A stretch of DNA of 64,000 bases from Acinetobacter pullicarnis (GCF_006352475.1 NZ_VCMZ01000001.1:1302001-1366000); one strand, 5' to 3'. Positions 34,833 through 43,306 are shown, counted from the first letter of the stretch. Numbers and translations are program-made. Notes: generated by a model from the sequence alone, not told the origin.

Positions 34833-36002
34833 TCATTTTTTCCACTGAGCATCATCGAGTTGGTAAATAGCTTCATCACGACCTTCATTCGGGTCTTGAT
34901 GTAAAAATGCAGCATTCCAAGCCTGAACCGTGGTTTTTAAAATAGGCGGGGTTTTAAAGGATTCAAACAGGTTGTTTTCTATAATGGCTAAATTACTGTC
35001 TATTTTTAATCGAAACGGAATTTTATATTGTTTTTTAATAATGACATCTGCTTCTTGAAAATTCCAAAAAAATATAGTCGGCTGTTGGGTAAGCGGTTCG
35101 ATTATTCTTATGGTCGTCTTTCCTTTCTTTTCAGGTGTTAAACCATAATCATCTCGATGTTCTTTCGGCCCACCTAAACCCTGAGCAAAAACCCATAATG
35201 TGTTATTAAACGTTCCATCTTCATTTAAGCCAATACGAATCGCATTTGCCCACATTAAGCGCGTATTCTTGCCAAATAAATGTGTTGCAGCTGAACCAAT
35301 ACGGATATGTGTGCCAATAAAAACTTTATGGCCTTTGCTATCTTCAATAAAGCCCTCTGTATTGGGAAAACCATCTCCATAGACCAGTGAACTAATATCC
35401 ATATATTTATTAATGCGCTCTATCCGAATCATAAACTCATGCCATACGTCTAAGGTGGGGACAAAAGTCGCACCTGTCATATCTTGTGCGGTTTGAGACA
35501 GAATAAATGCGTGGTTTTCACCGCCATAATAGGATTTAAAAATAAAACTGCGTGGACTTTCAAATTTTATTTCAGGAACATTAACGTTAAGTGTGCCTTT
35601 CGGTTTATATTTTTCATCGGCATAGTTTTGATCGTGCCCAAGTAGATTTGCAGGGAAAATATCTAAAGGCTTTGACGGATTTGATTCTATCTCAATTGTT
35701 TTTAGTTCTTTAGAGCTGCTTAATATAGGTAGGTCGATATTTGATCTTGACCAAACTCTTGAAGTAACACTTCCAGCAGGAATTTTGTCAGGAGAATTAG
35801 AATCATAATAACTATTTCCCAAAGAAAACCCACGATTATCACCATGAAAAAATAAGCCTTTTGCTTCAAACTGTCTATTCGGGTGAAATGAGCGTAGATT
35901 CATTTGATAGGCGGCAAGCGTAACCAGTTTAATCTGGACATCTTTGCGGTTTTTATTGGGATCAGCAGGTGTGGTCATGACCGAAGCTAGCGTGGTTGCC
36001 AT
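34833..36002 (-). CDS. Unknown 389-aa protein, candidate type VI effector
   Basis: 389 aa with no signal peptide and no membrane helix. Recognisable blocks are LFFHGDNRGFSLGNSYYDS (about 50-68), HAFILSQTAQDMTGATF and VWHEFMIRIERINKYMD, and VFIGTHIRIGSAATHLFG. It resembles a conserved uncharacterised family (I think DUF6402) found beside vgrG genes in Acinetobacter; this is memory, not a search. It is the last gene of the unit that starts with a VgrG-tail fragment and runs through three membrane-anchored paralogues. Cargo of a type VI spike is the most likely role, but no catalytic motif is visible. The start MATT is confirmed indirectly by relics of the same start in the upstream duplications. 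Confidence 0.6.
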   Translation of the reverse strand: MATTLASVMTTPADPNKNRKDVQIKLVTLAAYQMNLRSFHPNRQFEAKGLFFHGDNRGFSLGNSYYDSNSPDKIPAGSVTSRVWSRSNIDLPILSSSKELKTIEIESNPSKPLDIFPANLLGHDQNYADEKYKPKGTLNVNVPEIKFESPRSFIFKSYYGGENHAFILSQTAQDMTGATFVPTLDVWHEFMIRIERINKYMDISSLVYGDGFPNTEGFIEDSKGHKVFIGTHIRIGSAATHLFGKNTRLMWANAIRIGLNEDGTFNNTLWVFAQGLGGPKEHRDDYGLTPEKKGKTTIRIIEPLTQQPTIFFWNFQEADVIIKKQYKIPFRLKIDSNLAIIENNLFESFKTPPILKTTVQAWNAAFLHQDPNEGRDEAIYQLDDAQWKK

Positions 36003-36015
36003 CTCTTTAATCCTT

Positions 36016-36803
36016 TTATTGTTGTTCTAAATATTCTTTCAAATATTGTTGTTTTAGGGGGTTAAGTGAAATTAACAGTTGTTCTAATTCTTCTAAACTT
36101 TGCATTTCATAAATTCTAGATGCATCGATATTTTTACTTTCTATATTGGGATAGAGAACAGTAAAACTTATACAATTGAGAAGTTCTCCTTTTTTCGATT
36201 TTCATTCATATAGTCAGCCATAAACGCCTGTAAATCTTCTGTATTTCTCCAAATATCAGCACGACAAGTATCCCAGTAATAGACTGTTTTTAATTTGGCT
36301 TGCGCTTTGGTTAAAAAATAAAACTCAGCATCATTGGTTTTAGGATACAGTTTTTCATCAAAGATCATTTGCTTGGCTTGATTCTGTGTATCGATATACC
36401 AAGTCCAATCCACCTCTTTATCATAATCACGACCACCACCACCTTGATAGGGCATATTGCTGCGTTGCCCAGCTTTGTTCATGGTTATCCAGTAAACATT
36501 CCGGTTGGTGAAATTCATGCTTTTGGTTAAAACTTCATTTCTTAAAGCTTTCACCTTAATCAATCCATTTTCAGGGACTGTCAGAGAAACGCCTAACGGG
36601 TCAGGTTTTAAGTCTTGCCCATCTGCTTGGGAAAAAACCACAAAAACAGGACCAATAAATGCTTCAGGAACGAGAAATACAACAGCAGGTTTCATGGCAT
36701 CTTTCCAATAATGAATCAGTTTAGTGGTGATGATTAATCCAACCAATAAACAGATCAGCAGCAGGAGGATTTTTTTCTCAGTTAAATTTATTTTTTTGAT
36801 CAT
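36016..36803 (-). pseudogene. Tandem paralogue copy 1, frameshifted membrane-anchored protein
   Basis: The intact part (36168-36803, 211 aa) has an N-terminal anchor (LLLLICLLVGLIITTKL, about 13-29) and a periplasmic-facing domain nearly identical to copies 2 and 3. At 36190-36195 the plus strand has T6 where copy 3 has T7, so the frame shifts after MNENRKK and stops early as ENFSIV. The lost tail is still encoded in the next frame down to 36016 (ending YLKEYLEQQ), which makes it a one-base slippage change. Like the other copies it is a candidate immunity protein. The family may be DUF6843-like; this is uncertain. Confidence 0.75.
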
Positions 36804-36807
36804 GGGT

Positions 36808-36827
36808 GGTTGCCATCTCTTTAATCC
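36808..36827 (-). repeat. Duplication junction relic 1 (remnant of effector start)
   Basis: The 20 bases between copies 1 and 2 repeat the sequence around the start of the 389-aa gene (35995-36014), including its ATG GCA ACC start (relic ATG at 36814-36816). Confidence 0.8.
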
Positions 36828-37624
36828 TCTTTATTTTGTTCTAAGTATTCTTTTAAATATTTTTGTCTTAACGGTATTATTTCATTTAGTTTATTTTCTA
36901 ATTCAGGTACTGAATAATCACCTAAAAAATTCTCATAGGTTAGTTCTTTTTCATCCATCTTTTGATAAGAAACATTAAATTGCATGCAGCTAAAAGTACT
37001 AGATGGTTTAACTTCTTCTTTTCCAAAATACCAATTCTTTCTAGAATCCTCTAACTCTGTAACACTTGTCCAAATATCAGCACGACAAGTATTCCATGAA
37101 TAAACTGTTTTTAGTTTTACTTGCGCTTTTGTTAAAAAATAAAACTCAGCGTCATTGGTTTTAGGATACAGTTTTTCATCAAAGATCATTTGCTTGGCTT
37201 GATTCTGTGTATCGATATACCAAGTCCAATCCACCTCTTTATCATAATCACGACCACCACCACCTTGATAGGGCATATTGCTGCGTTGTCCAGCTTTGTT
37301 CATGGTTATCCAGTAAACATTCCGGTTGGTGAAATTCATGCTTTTGGTTAAAACTTCATTTCTTGAAGCTTTCACCTTAATCAATCCATTTTCGGGGACT
37401 GTCAGGGAAACGCCTAAAGGGTCAGGCTTCAAGTCTTGCCCATCTGCTTGAGAAAAGACCACAAAAACAGGACCAATAAATGCTTCAGGAACGAGAAATA
37501 CAACAGCAGGTTTCATGGCATCTTTCCAATAATGAATCAGTTTAGTGGTGATGATTAACCCAACCAATAAACAGGTCAGCAGGAGGAGGATTTTTTTCTC
37601 AGTTAAATTTATTTTTTTGATCAT
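36821..37624 (-). CDS. Tandem paralogue copy 2, membrane-anchored candidate immunity protein
   Basis: 267 aa. The first 190 residues are almost identical to copies 1 and 3: anchor helix at about 13-29, then VFLVPEAFIGPVFVVFSQADG, GVSLTVPENGLIKVK, NMPYQGGGGRDYDKEVDWTW and FYFLTKAQVKLKTVY. The last 75 residues differ from the other copies (TSVTELEDSRKNWYFGKEEV onwards) and meet them again only at LRQKYLKEYLEQ. One membrane helix with a periplasmic domain fits immunity against an effector acting in the periplasm or on the inner membrane. The function is inferred from position only. Confidence 0.7.
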   Translation of the reverse strand: MIKKINLTEKKILLLLTCLLVGLIITTKLIHYWKDAMKPAVVFLVPEAFIGPVFVVFSQADGQDLKPDPLGVSLTVPENGLIKVKASRNEVLTKSMNFTNRNVYWITMNKAGQRSNMPYQGGGGRDYDKEVDWTWYIDTQNQAKQMIFDEKLYPKTNDAEFYFLTKAQVKLKTVYSWNTCRADIWTSVTELEDSRKNWYFGKEEVKPSSTFSCMQFNVSYQKMDEKELTYENFLGDYSVPELENKLNEIIPLRQKYLKEYLEQNKED

Positions 37625-37628
37625 GGAT

Positions 37629-37647
37629 GGTTGCCATCTTTTAATCC
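37629..37647 (-). repeat. Duplication junction relic 2 (remnant of effector start)
   Basis: Between copies 2 and 3 the same block appears with a 2-bp deletion. The relic ATG is at 37635-37637, followed on the minus strand by GCA ACC A. Confidence 0.75.
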
Positions 37648-37650
37648 TTT

Positions 37651-38439
37651 TTATTGTTGTTCTAAATATTCTTTCAAATATTGTTGTTTTAGGGGGATAA
37701 GTGAAATTAACAGTTGTTCTAATTCTTCTAAACTTTGCATTTCATAAATTCTAGATGCATCGATATTTTTACTTTCTATATTGGGATAGAGAACAGTAAA
37801 ACTTATACAATTGAGAAGTTCTCCTTTTTTTCGATTTTCATTCATATAGTCAGCCATAAACGCCTGTAAATCTTCTGTATTTCTCCAAATATCAGCACGA
37901 CAAGTATCCCAGTAATAGACTGTTTTTAATTTGGCTTGCGCTTTGGTTAAAAAATAAAACTCAGCATCATTGGTTTTAGGATACAGTTTTTCATCAAAGA
38001 TCATTTGCTTGGCTTGATTCTGTGTATCGATATACCAAGTCCAATCAATTTCTTTATCATAATCACGACCACCACCACCTTGATAGGGCATATTGCTGCG
38101 TTGCCCAGCTTTATTTAGGCTTATCCAATACACATTTCGTTTGGTGAAATTCATGCTTTGGGTTAAAACTTCATTTCTTGAAGCTTTCACCTTAATCAAT
38201 CCATTTTCGGGGACTGTCAGGGAAACGCCTAAAGGGTCAGGCTTCAAGTCTTGCCCATCTGCTTGAGAAAAGACCACAAAAACAGGACCAATAAATGCTT
38301 CAGGAACGAGAAATACAACAGCAGGTTTCATGGCATCTTTCCAATAATGAATCAGTTTAGTGGTGATGATTAATCCAACCAATAAACAGATCAGCAGCAG
38401 GAGGATTTTTTTCTCAGTTAAAATAATTTTTTTGATCAC
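37651..38439 (-). CDS. Tandem paralogue copy 3, membrane-anchored candidate immunity protein
   Basis: 262 aa beginning at a GTG that overlaps the stop of the VgrG-tail gene by 4 bp (gtga), so the two are translationally coupled. It has the same anchor and periplasmic domain as copies 1 and 2, and the same C-terminal tail as copy 1 before its frameshift (GELLNCISFTVLYPN, ending KEYLEQQ). Being next to the VgrG fragment and having a seamless overlap, it is probably closest to the ancestral position from which the others were duplicated. Role as immunity protein is inferred. Confidence 0.7.
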   Translation of the reverse strand: MIKKIILTEKKILLLLICLLVGLIITTKLIHYWKDAMKPAVVFLVPEAFIGPVFVVFSQADGQDLKPDPLGVSLTVPENGLIKVKASRNEVLTQSMNFTKRNVYWISLNKAGQRSNMPYQGGGGRDYDKEIDWTWYIDTQNQAKQMIFDEKLYPKTNDAEFYFLTKAQAKLKTVYYWDTCRADIWRNTEDLQAFMADYMNENRKKGELLNCISFTVLYPNIESKNIDASRIYEMQSLEELEQLLISLIPLKQQYLKEYLEQQ

Positions 38440-38795
38440 TCGTCATTCCATTGATGATTGATGTCGTCATCACCTGAATATTTAAGTTCTAATTTTTCAG
38501 ATTCTGTTGCTGTTTGAACCCACTGAGTTTGTTGTTTTTCATTTAAATGCGCATTGAATTGATAGCTATGTTTTGAATTAAACAGCTTAAAAGGCAAGTT
38601 TTGAATTTGCTCATCACTGATTAAATGAAATCCATGATTAAAGCCGTCAAAACTCGATATAGGTAAATTGGGCAAGGTACTTATGACCTTCGCACCATGC
38701 TCGAATGTGTGTTGGCCTGCAAACACTTTAAATTCTTTTGCTGTCTTTATGGTTATGCCATCAGCGGAAATAATAATCTGTGAACCACCAGCCAT
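38436..38795 (-). CDS. Stand-alone VgrG C-terminal (DUF2345-type) fragment
   Basis: 119 aa. The first 40 residues, GGSQIIISADGITIKTAKEFKV and FAGQHTFEHGAKV, match the end of the beta-helix/DUF2345 region of type VI spike proteins VgrG, where ITIKT and AGQHxF are typical. The remaining 80 residues would be the variable C-terminal extension that docks cargo. The gene has its own ATG with an upstream ggaca, and no remainder of vgrG lies upstream. It is either a truncated vgrG left after recombination or a free adaptor-like tail. Its stop overlaps the start of copy 3. Confidence 0.7.
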   Translation of the reverse strand: MAGGSQIIISADGITIKTAKEFKVFAGQHTFEHGAKVISTLPNLPISSFDGFNHGFHLISDEQIQNLPFKLFNSKHSYQFNAHLNEKQQTQWVQTATESEKLELKYSGDDDINHQWNDE

Positions 38796-38981
38796 GGTCT
38801 GTCCTTTTATATTTTTTATGAACCGATATCTTTAGCACAGCATAATTAATTTTAAAATATGACTTCTATTGTTGTGGTGCAACGGCTGGCAGTGCTGTTG
38901 TGAGTATTTGAATTAAGCTTTACAACTGGTTTTACAGTGCAGCGGTGAAATGCTACAGGGTTGCTAGCTATTTCCAAAAAA

Positions 38982-39920
38982 TTAGCCCACCACCATTTCC
39001 TCATTTAAATAAGTCTGCCTAAACTCAGAGGGGCGCATGCCAGCATGCCGTTGAAAGAAACGACTAAAATAGGCAGGGTCTTTAAAGCCAAGTTGATAGC
39101 AAATGTTATTAATCGCTGTGTCGGTAAAAATTAATAAGCGTTTGGCTTCTTGCATTTGCCGATCATAAATTAATTTTTTAGACGAAATATCGGCCAAGCG
39201 ACGGCAAATATCATTCAGGCGCGTTTCGGTAATCGCTAAGTGTTCGGCATAGTGTGTGAGTGACCAATGTTGATCATAATGGCTCTCGATTAAGGCATTA
39301 AATTTACGGAAGATTGCCAGATCATCACCGCCATTTTTAACCCGAGAAGGCACGGCTTCAGCCAGACGCATCACCTGTAAAAAAATTAAATTGATTAAGC
39401 TTTTTAAGGCGAAGTTTTTGGCTTGTTTATTGGTTTCAAACTCGAGTTTTAATTCATTAAAGTAGGCTTCTAATAAATATAAATCTTTTAAATGCGGGGC
39501 ATCGAGTTGTTGGTGATGCAGGCAAATGGGATGAATATGTTGGATTTTTAAATCGACTTGCAACAATGGCAAAATCGTACTTTGTTGCACGGTGAGTACA
39601 TGCCCTTCACAACCGGGATCGGTAATAAAAGAATGTGCAACCGAAGGCGGAGTCAGAAAAAAAGCAGGGGCTTGGCAGATGTATTTCACATCATCTAAAA
39701 ATACCCGCACCGTACCTTTGCTAAAAAAATGCAGTTGAAAATAACGGTCATGTCGATGCGGCGGCATATGCTGACCAAAAAATACCGCGAGTTTGGCTTG
39801 CGCTGCATAATGAATCTCTGCGCCCATATAGCGTTGATCGTAATCATCGCCCATATGTAAATTTGGGATCATTGCTGATTTCATACATTTACATCCATGA
39901 TAAGTCTTGTTTTTATGCAT
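38982..39920 (-). CDS. hpaA: AraC-family activator of 4-hydroxyphenylacetate catabolism, HpaA
   Basis: Up to 312 aa; ATG 39884 (MKSAMIPNL) would give 300 aa and is nearer the usual HpaA length. The N-terminal cupin sensor (GQHMPPHRHDRYFQLHFF, FFLTPPSVAHSFITD) and C-terminal double helix-turn-helix (LAITETRLNDICRRLADISSKKLIYDRQMQEAKRLL; LGFKDPAYFSRFFQRHAGMRPSEFR) match E. coli HpaA closely. It activates hpa genes in response to hydroxyphenylacetates. It is divergent from hpaG1, with a large inverted repeat between them. Confidence 0.92.
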   Translation of the reverse strand: MHKNKTYHGCKCMKSAMIPNLHMGDDYDQRYMGAEIHYAAQAKLAVFFGQHMPPHRHDRYFQLHFFSKGTVRVFLDDVKYICQAPAFFLTPPSVAHSFITDPGCEGHVLTVQQSTILPLLQVDLKIQHIHPICLHHQQLDAPHLKDLYLLEAYFNELKLEFETNKQAKNFALKSLINLIFLQVMRLAEAVPSRVKNGGDDLAIFRKFNALIESHYDQHWSLTHYAEHLAITETRLNDICRRLADISSKKLIYDRQMQEAKRLLIFTDTAINNICYQLGFKDPAYFSRFFQRHAGMRPSEFRQTYLNEEMVVG

Positions 39921-39942
39921 CTATTTGAAAAAAGGCTTGCAA

Positions 39943-39982
39943 TTAGTTTACATATTAAATATAAAGTTAATATATTAACTAA
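39943..39982. promoter_or_regulatory. Inverted repeat operator between hpaA and hpaG1
   Basis: Arms ttagtttacatattaa (39943-39958) and ttaatatattaactaa (39967-39982) are inverted repeats matching at 14 of 16 positions, separated by 8 bp. The second arm contains the perfect palindrome gttaatatattaac (39966-39979). The position suits a site for HpaA or another hpa regulator; no binding evidence exists here. Confidence 0.5.
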
Positions 39983-40033
39983 AACCTAAACTGTCCAGTG
40001 AAAAAGACTAGACTATTCGGAAGAGAGTATCAA

Positions 40034-40693
40034 ATGGCGGATTCAAATAAACTTGATACACAGGGAAATATTTTTGGTATTGCTTTGAATTATAAGGATT
40101 TGTATTCAACGCTTGAAGCGCAATTTACACAAAAGCCATATGTCAAAGCACCGATAAAACCTGTGTTATTTATTAAGACACCCAATACCCGTAATACTTC
40201 AGGGCAAGTGGTGGTCAAGCAACAGGCAGACACTTTACAGGCTGGCCCGACAGTGGGAATCGTGATCGGGAAAAGTACCAGTCGTGTAGCCAAAAGTGAT
40301 GCTTATGCGCATATTGCAGGTTATGTGGTGGTCAATGAATTAAGCTTACCAGAAGAAAGTTACTATCGACCTGCGATCCGTGCCAAATGTCAGGATGGTT
40401 TTTGTGCCTTGGGCGAAGCGGTTGCGATTGATCAGGTCAGCGATATCAATCAGCTGGAGCTACGTGTCTTTGTCAATGGTGCGCTCAAGCAAACTGGCCA
40501 TACTTCCAATTGGATTCGTACACCTGATCAGATTATCGAAGAAATTTCAGAATATATGCCTTTAAATGCGGGTGATATTATTTTAACCGGTACACCACTC
40601 GGTCGTGTTGATTTACAGCATGGCGATGTGGTTCGTATTGAAGTGGATCAGTTGGGTGCGGTGGAAAACACCATTCAAGAGCAAGGGGTGTAA
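40034..40693 (+). CDS. hpaG1: Homoprotocatechuate pathway decarboxylase/isomerase subunit HpaG1
   Basis: 219 aa of the fumarylacetoacetase fold (FIKTPNTRNTSGQVVV, GYVVVNELSLPEESYYRPAIRAK, GDIILTGTPLGRVDL). HpaG in E. coli is one two-domain protein; here, as in several other bacteria, the halves are separate genes, and this is the N-terminal half. Together with HpaG2 it decarboxylates 5-oxopent-3-ene-1,2,5-tricarboxylate and isomerises the product. Start ATG 40034 is preferred over the in-frame GTG 39998 because ggaagagag lies just before it. The hpaG2 start follows 3 bp after the stop. Confidence 0.87.
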   Translation: MADSNKLDTQGNIFGIALNYKDLYSTLEAQFTQKPYVKAPIKPVLFIKTPNTRNTSGQVVVKQQADTLQAGPTVGIVIGKSTSRVAKSDAYAHIAGYVVVNELSLPEESYYRPAIRAKCQDGFCALGEAVAIDQVSDINQLELRVFVNGALKQTGHTSNWIRTPDQIIEEISEYMPLNAGDIILTGTPLGRVDLQHGDVVRIEVDQLGAVENTIQEQGV

Positions 40694-40696
40694 ATC

Positions 40697-41470
40697 ATGA
40701 AAACTGCACGTATCCGCCACAATGGTGAAGTGATTAATGTTGAAGTATTTGAGGTCGCAGACTCGGAAGCGTTACAGGTTAAACTGCCAGATGGTCAAGT
40801 ACTGACTGAGCAACAAGTTGAATGGTTACCGCCTGCCACTGGTACCATGTTTGCATTGGGGCTGAACTATGCTGACCATGCCCGTGAATTGGCTTTTGAA
40901 CCACCGAAAGAACCACTGATTTTTATTAAAGCCCCGAATACCTATACTGGTCACAACCAAAATACCTGGCGCCCAGATCAGGTTGACTATATGCATTACG
41001 AGTGCGAATTGGTTGCGGTGATTGGTAAGACGGCTAAAAATGTAAAACGTGAAAATGCACTCGATTATGTTGCGGGTTATACCTTATGTAATGACTATGC
41101 GATTCGTGACTTTTTAGAAAATTATTATCGTCCCAATCTACGGGTGAAAAACCGTCATTCAACCACGCCAGTTGGCCCCTATATTATTGATACTGCGTCT
41201 ATTGCTGAACCGAATAATCTAACCCTACGCACTTGGGTCAATGGTGAACTTCGTCAAGAAGGCACCACAGCCGATATGATCTTCAATGTGCCATTTCTGA
41301 TTGAATACATCTCATCATTTATGACCTTACAACCGGGTGACATGATTGCAACGGGAACCCCAGAGGGCTTGTCTGATGTGGTGCCGGGCGATGAAGTGAT
41401 TGTTGAAGTCGAAGGCATTGGTCGGTTACGTAACTTTATCGTTTCGGAAAGCACTTTCTTTCAGAAATAG
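40697..41470 (+). CDS. hpaG2: Homoprotocatechuate pathway decarboxylase/isomerase subunit HpaG2
   Basis: 257-aa fumarylacetoacetate hydrolase family protein with FALGLNYADHARELAFEPPKEPLIF, the metal-ligand region MHYECELVAVIGK, GYTLCNDYAIRDF and MIATGTPEGLSDV. It is the C-terminal-type half of HpaG and probably forms the active enzyme, or a heteromer, with HpaG1. It is cytosolic and part of the hpa operon, with hpaE 78 bp downstream. Confidence 0.9.
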   Translation: MKTARIRHNGEVINVEVFEVADSEALQVKLPDGQVLTEQQVEWLPPATGTMFALGLNYADHARELAFEPPKEPLIFIKAPNTYTGHNQNTWRPDQVDYMHYECELVAVIGKTAKNVKRENALDYVAGYTLCNDYAIRDFLENYYRPNLRVKNRHSTTPVGPYIIDTASIAEPNNLTLRTWVNGELRQEGTTADMIFNVPFLIEYISSFMTLQPGDMIATGTPEGLSDVVPGDEVIVEVEGIGRLRNFIVSESTFFQK

Positions 41471-41548
41471 AAATCGCGTTTAAGCATTGGTAGCAGTCTA
41501 TTGTTAAAAAATTGATTTTAAGTGAATAAAATCAAAAGGAATTTAAGC

Positions 41549-43006
41549 ATGATTAAGCATTGGATTAATGGCAAGGAAGTTGAAAGTAAAGAAACATTTA
41601 CCAACTATAACCCTGCAACAAATCAAGCCATTGGTGAAGTTGCCAGTGGTGGACAAGAAGAGATTAATTTAGCCGTTGCCGCTGCAAAAAAAGCTGCACC
41701 AGGTTGGGCAAAAACCCCAGCCAAAGAACGCGCGCGTTTAATGCGTCGTTTAGGTGATTTGATTGATCAAAACGTCGATCGCATTGCCGAACTGGAAACG
41801 CTCGATACTGGTTTGCCGATTCATCAAACCAAGAATGTGCTTATTCCACGTGCTTCACACAATTTCAATTTCTTTGCTGAAGTGTGTACCCGTTTAAATG
41901 GGCATACCTATCCCGTAGATGATCAGATGTTGAACTACACCATTCATCAACCGGTGGGGGTTTGTGGTTTGGTTTCTCCTTGGAATGTGCCATTTATGAC
42001 GGCAACTTGGAAAACTGCACCTTGTTTGGCTTTGGGCAATACTGCGGTATTGAAAATGTCAGAGATTTCACCACTGACCGCCAATGAATTAGGTCGCTTG
42101 GCTTTAGAGGCAGGTATTCCAGAAGGCGTATTTAACGTGGTGCAAGGCTTTGGTGCCACCGCAGGTAATGCCTTGGTACAACATCCTGATGTCCGTGCGA
42201 TTTCCTTTACGGGGGGGACGCTGACTGGTCGTAAGATCATGGAAACTGCGGGTCTAAAAAAATATTCAATGGAGCTTGGCGGTAAATCGCCAGTGCTTAT
42301 TTTTGATGATGCAGACTTAGAACGTGCCATGGATGCTGCATTGTTTACCATCTTCTCGTTGAATGGCGAGCGTTGTACTGCAGGCAGTCGTATCTTCATC
42401 CAAGAAACGGTTTATGATGAGTTTGTGAAAGAATTTGCCCGCCGTGCGAAAAATCTAATTGTCGGTGATCCACAAGATCCGAAAACCCAAGTCGGTTCGA
42501 TGATTACCCGTGCGCATTACGATAAAGTCACCGGCTACATCAAAATCGGAATTGAAGAAGGCGCCAACTTGGTCGCTGGTGGTTTAGAACGCCCGTTGCA
42601 TTTACCCGATCACGTTAAACATGGCCACTTTATTCAACCCACTGTTTTCGCAGATGTTGACAACAACATGCGGATTGCTCAGGAAGAAATTTTTGGTCCA
42701 GTGGTGTGCTTGATTAAATTTAAAGATGAAGCAGATGCCTTGCGTTTGGCCAATGATGTTGAATATGGTTTGGCGTCTTATATTTGGACGCAAGACATTG
42801 GCAAGGCACATCGTTTAGCCGCAGGCATTGAAGCGGGGATGGTGTTTATTAATAGCCAAAACGTGCGTGATCTACGTCAACCTTTTGGTGGTATTAAAGC
42901 CTCTGGGACCGGCCGTGAAGGTGGGGAATACAGTTTAGAAGTCTTCACAGAAGTGAAAAACGTTTGTATCTCCATGGGTTCACATCATATTCCAAAGTGG
43001 GGTTAA
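41549..43006 (+). CDS. hpaE: 5-Carboxymethyl-2-hydroxymuconic-semialdehyde dehydrogenase HpaE
   Basis: NAD-dependent oxidation of the ring-cleavage product CHMS to the dicarboxylic acid. The 485 aa from ATG 41549 (MIKHWINGKEVESK) match HpaE length (488 in E. coli). Catalytic residues are E242 (MELGGKSPV) and C276 (LNGERCTAGSRIF). An in-frame GTG at 41522 lies upstream, but aagga before ATG 41549 supports the shorter start. It is followed by a 300-bp repeat-rich spacer before hpaD. Confidence 0.94.
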   Translation: MIKHWINGKEVESKETFTNYNPATNQAIGEVASGGQEEINLAVAAAKKAAPGWAKTPAKERARLMRRLGDLIDQNVDRIAELETLDTGLPIHQTKNVLIPRASHNFNFFAEVCTRLNGHTYPVDDQMLNYTIHQPVGVCGLVSPWNVPFMTATWKTAPCLALGNTAVLKMSEISPLTANELGRLALEAGIPEGVFNVVQGFGATAGNALVQHPDVRAISFTGGTLTGRKIMETAGLKKYSMELGGKSPVLIFDDADLERAMDAALFTIFSLNGERCTAGSRIFIQETVYDEFVKEFARRAKNLIVGDPQDPKTQVGSMITRAHYDKVTGYIKIGIEEGANLVAGGLERPLHLPDHVKHGHFIQPTVFADVDNNMRIAQEEIFGPVVCLIKFKDEADALRLANDVEYGLASYIWTQDIGKAHRLAAGIEAGMVFINSQNVRDLRQPFGGIKASGTGREGGEYSLEVFTEVKNVCISMGSHHIPKWG

Positions 43007-43021
43007 GCCACCTCTCCCTAA

Positions 43022-43220
43022 CCCTCTCCTTAAAAGGAGAGGGAACTATAAACGGTAAACTCCCTCGTCCTTAAAAGGAGAGGGAACTATAAACGGTAAA
43101 CCCCCTCGTCCTTAAAAGGAGAGGGAACTATAAATGGTAAACCCCCTCGTCCTTAAAAGGAGAGGGAATTGAAAAACTGTAAACTCCCTCTCCCTTTGGG
43201 AGAGGGTTGGGGAGAGGGCT
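43022..43220. repeat. REP-like palindromic array inside the hpa operon
   Basis: Four tandem units of 40-41 bp start at 43022, 43062, 43103 and 43144. Each has a palindromic core ccttaaaagg within ccctc...gagggaa followed by ctataaacggtaaac or similar. A fifth, diverged unit at 43186 carries ccctctccctttgggagaggg and continues with ttggggagaggg. These are typical extragenic palindromes. Further gagagggtt/ggggagagggc copies reach 43270. Confidence 0.9.
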
Positions 43221-43306
43221 TAATCCTTGAGAGGGTTGGGGAGAGGGCCTAACCTTGGTCGAGGGCCTAACCAGCATTTATAAAAAAATTTCAGGATGAA
43301 AAAACC

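Noticed and set aside
43022..43220. Possible CRISPR array in the hpa operon
   Set aside because: The 40-41-bp units repeat in full, including the part that would be spacer, and match the style of extragenic palindromes.
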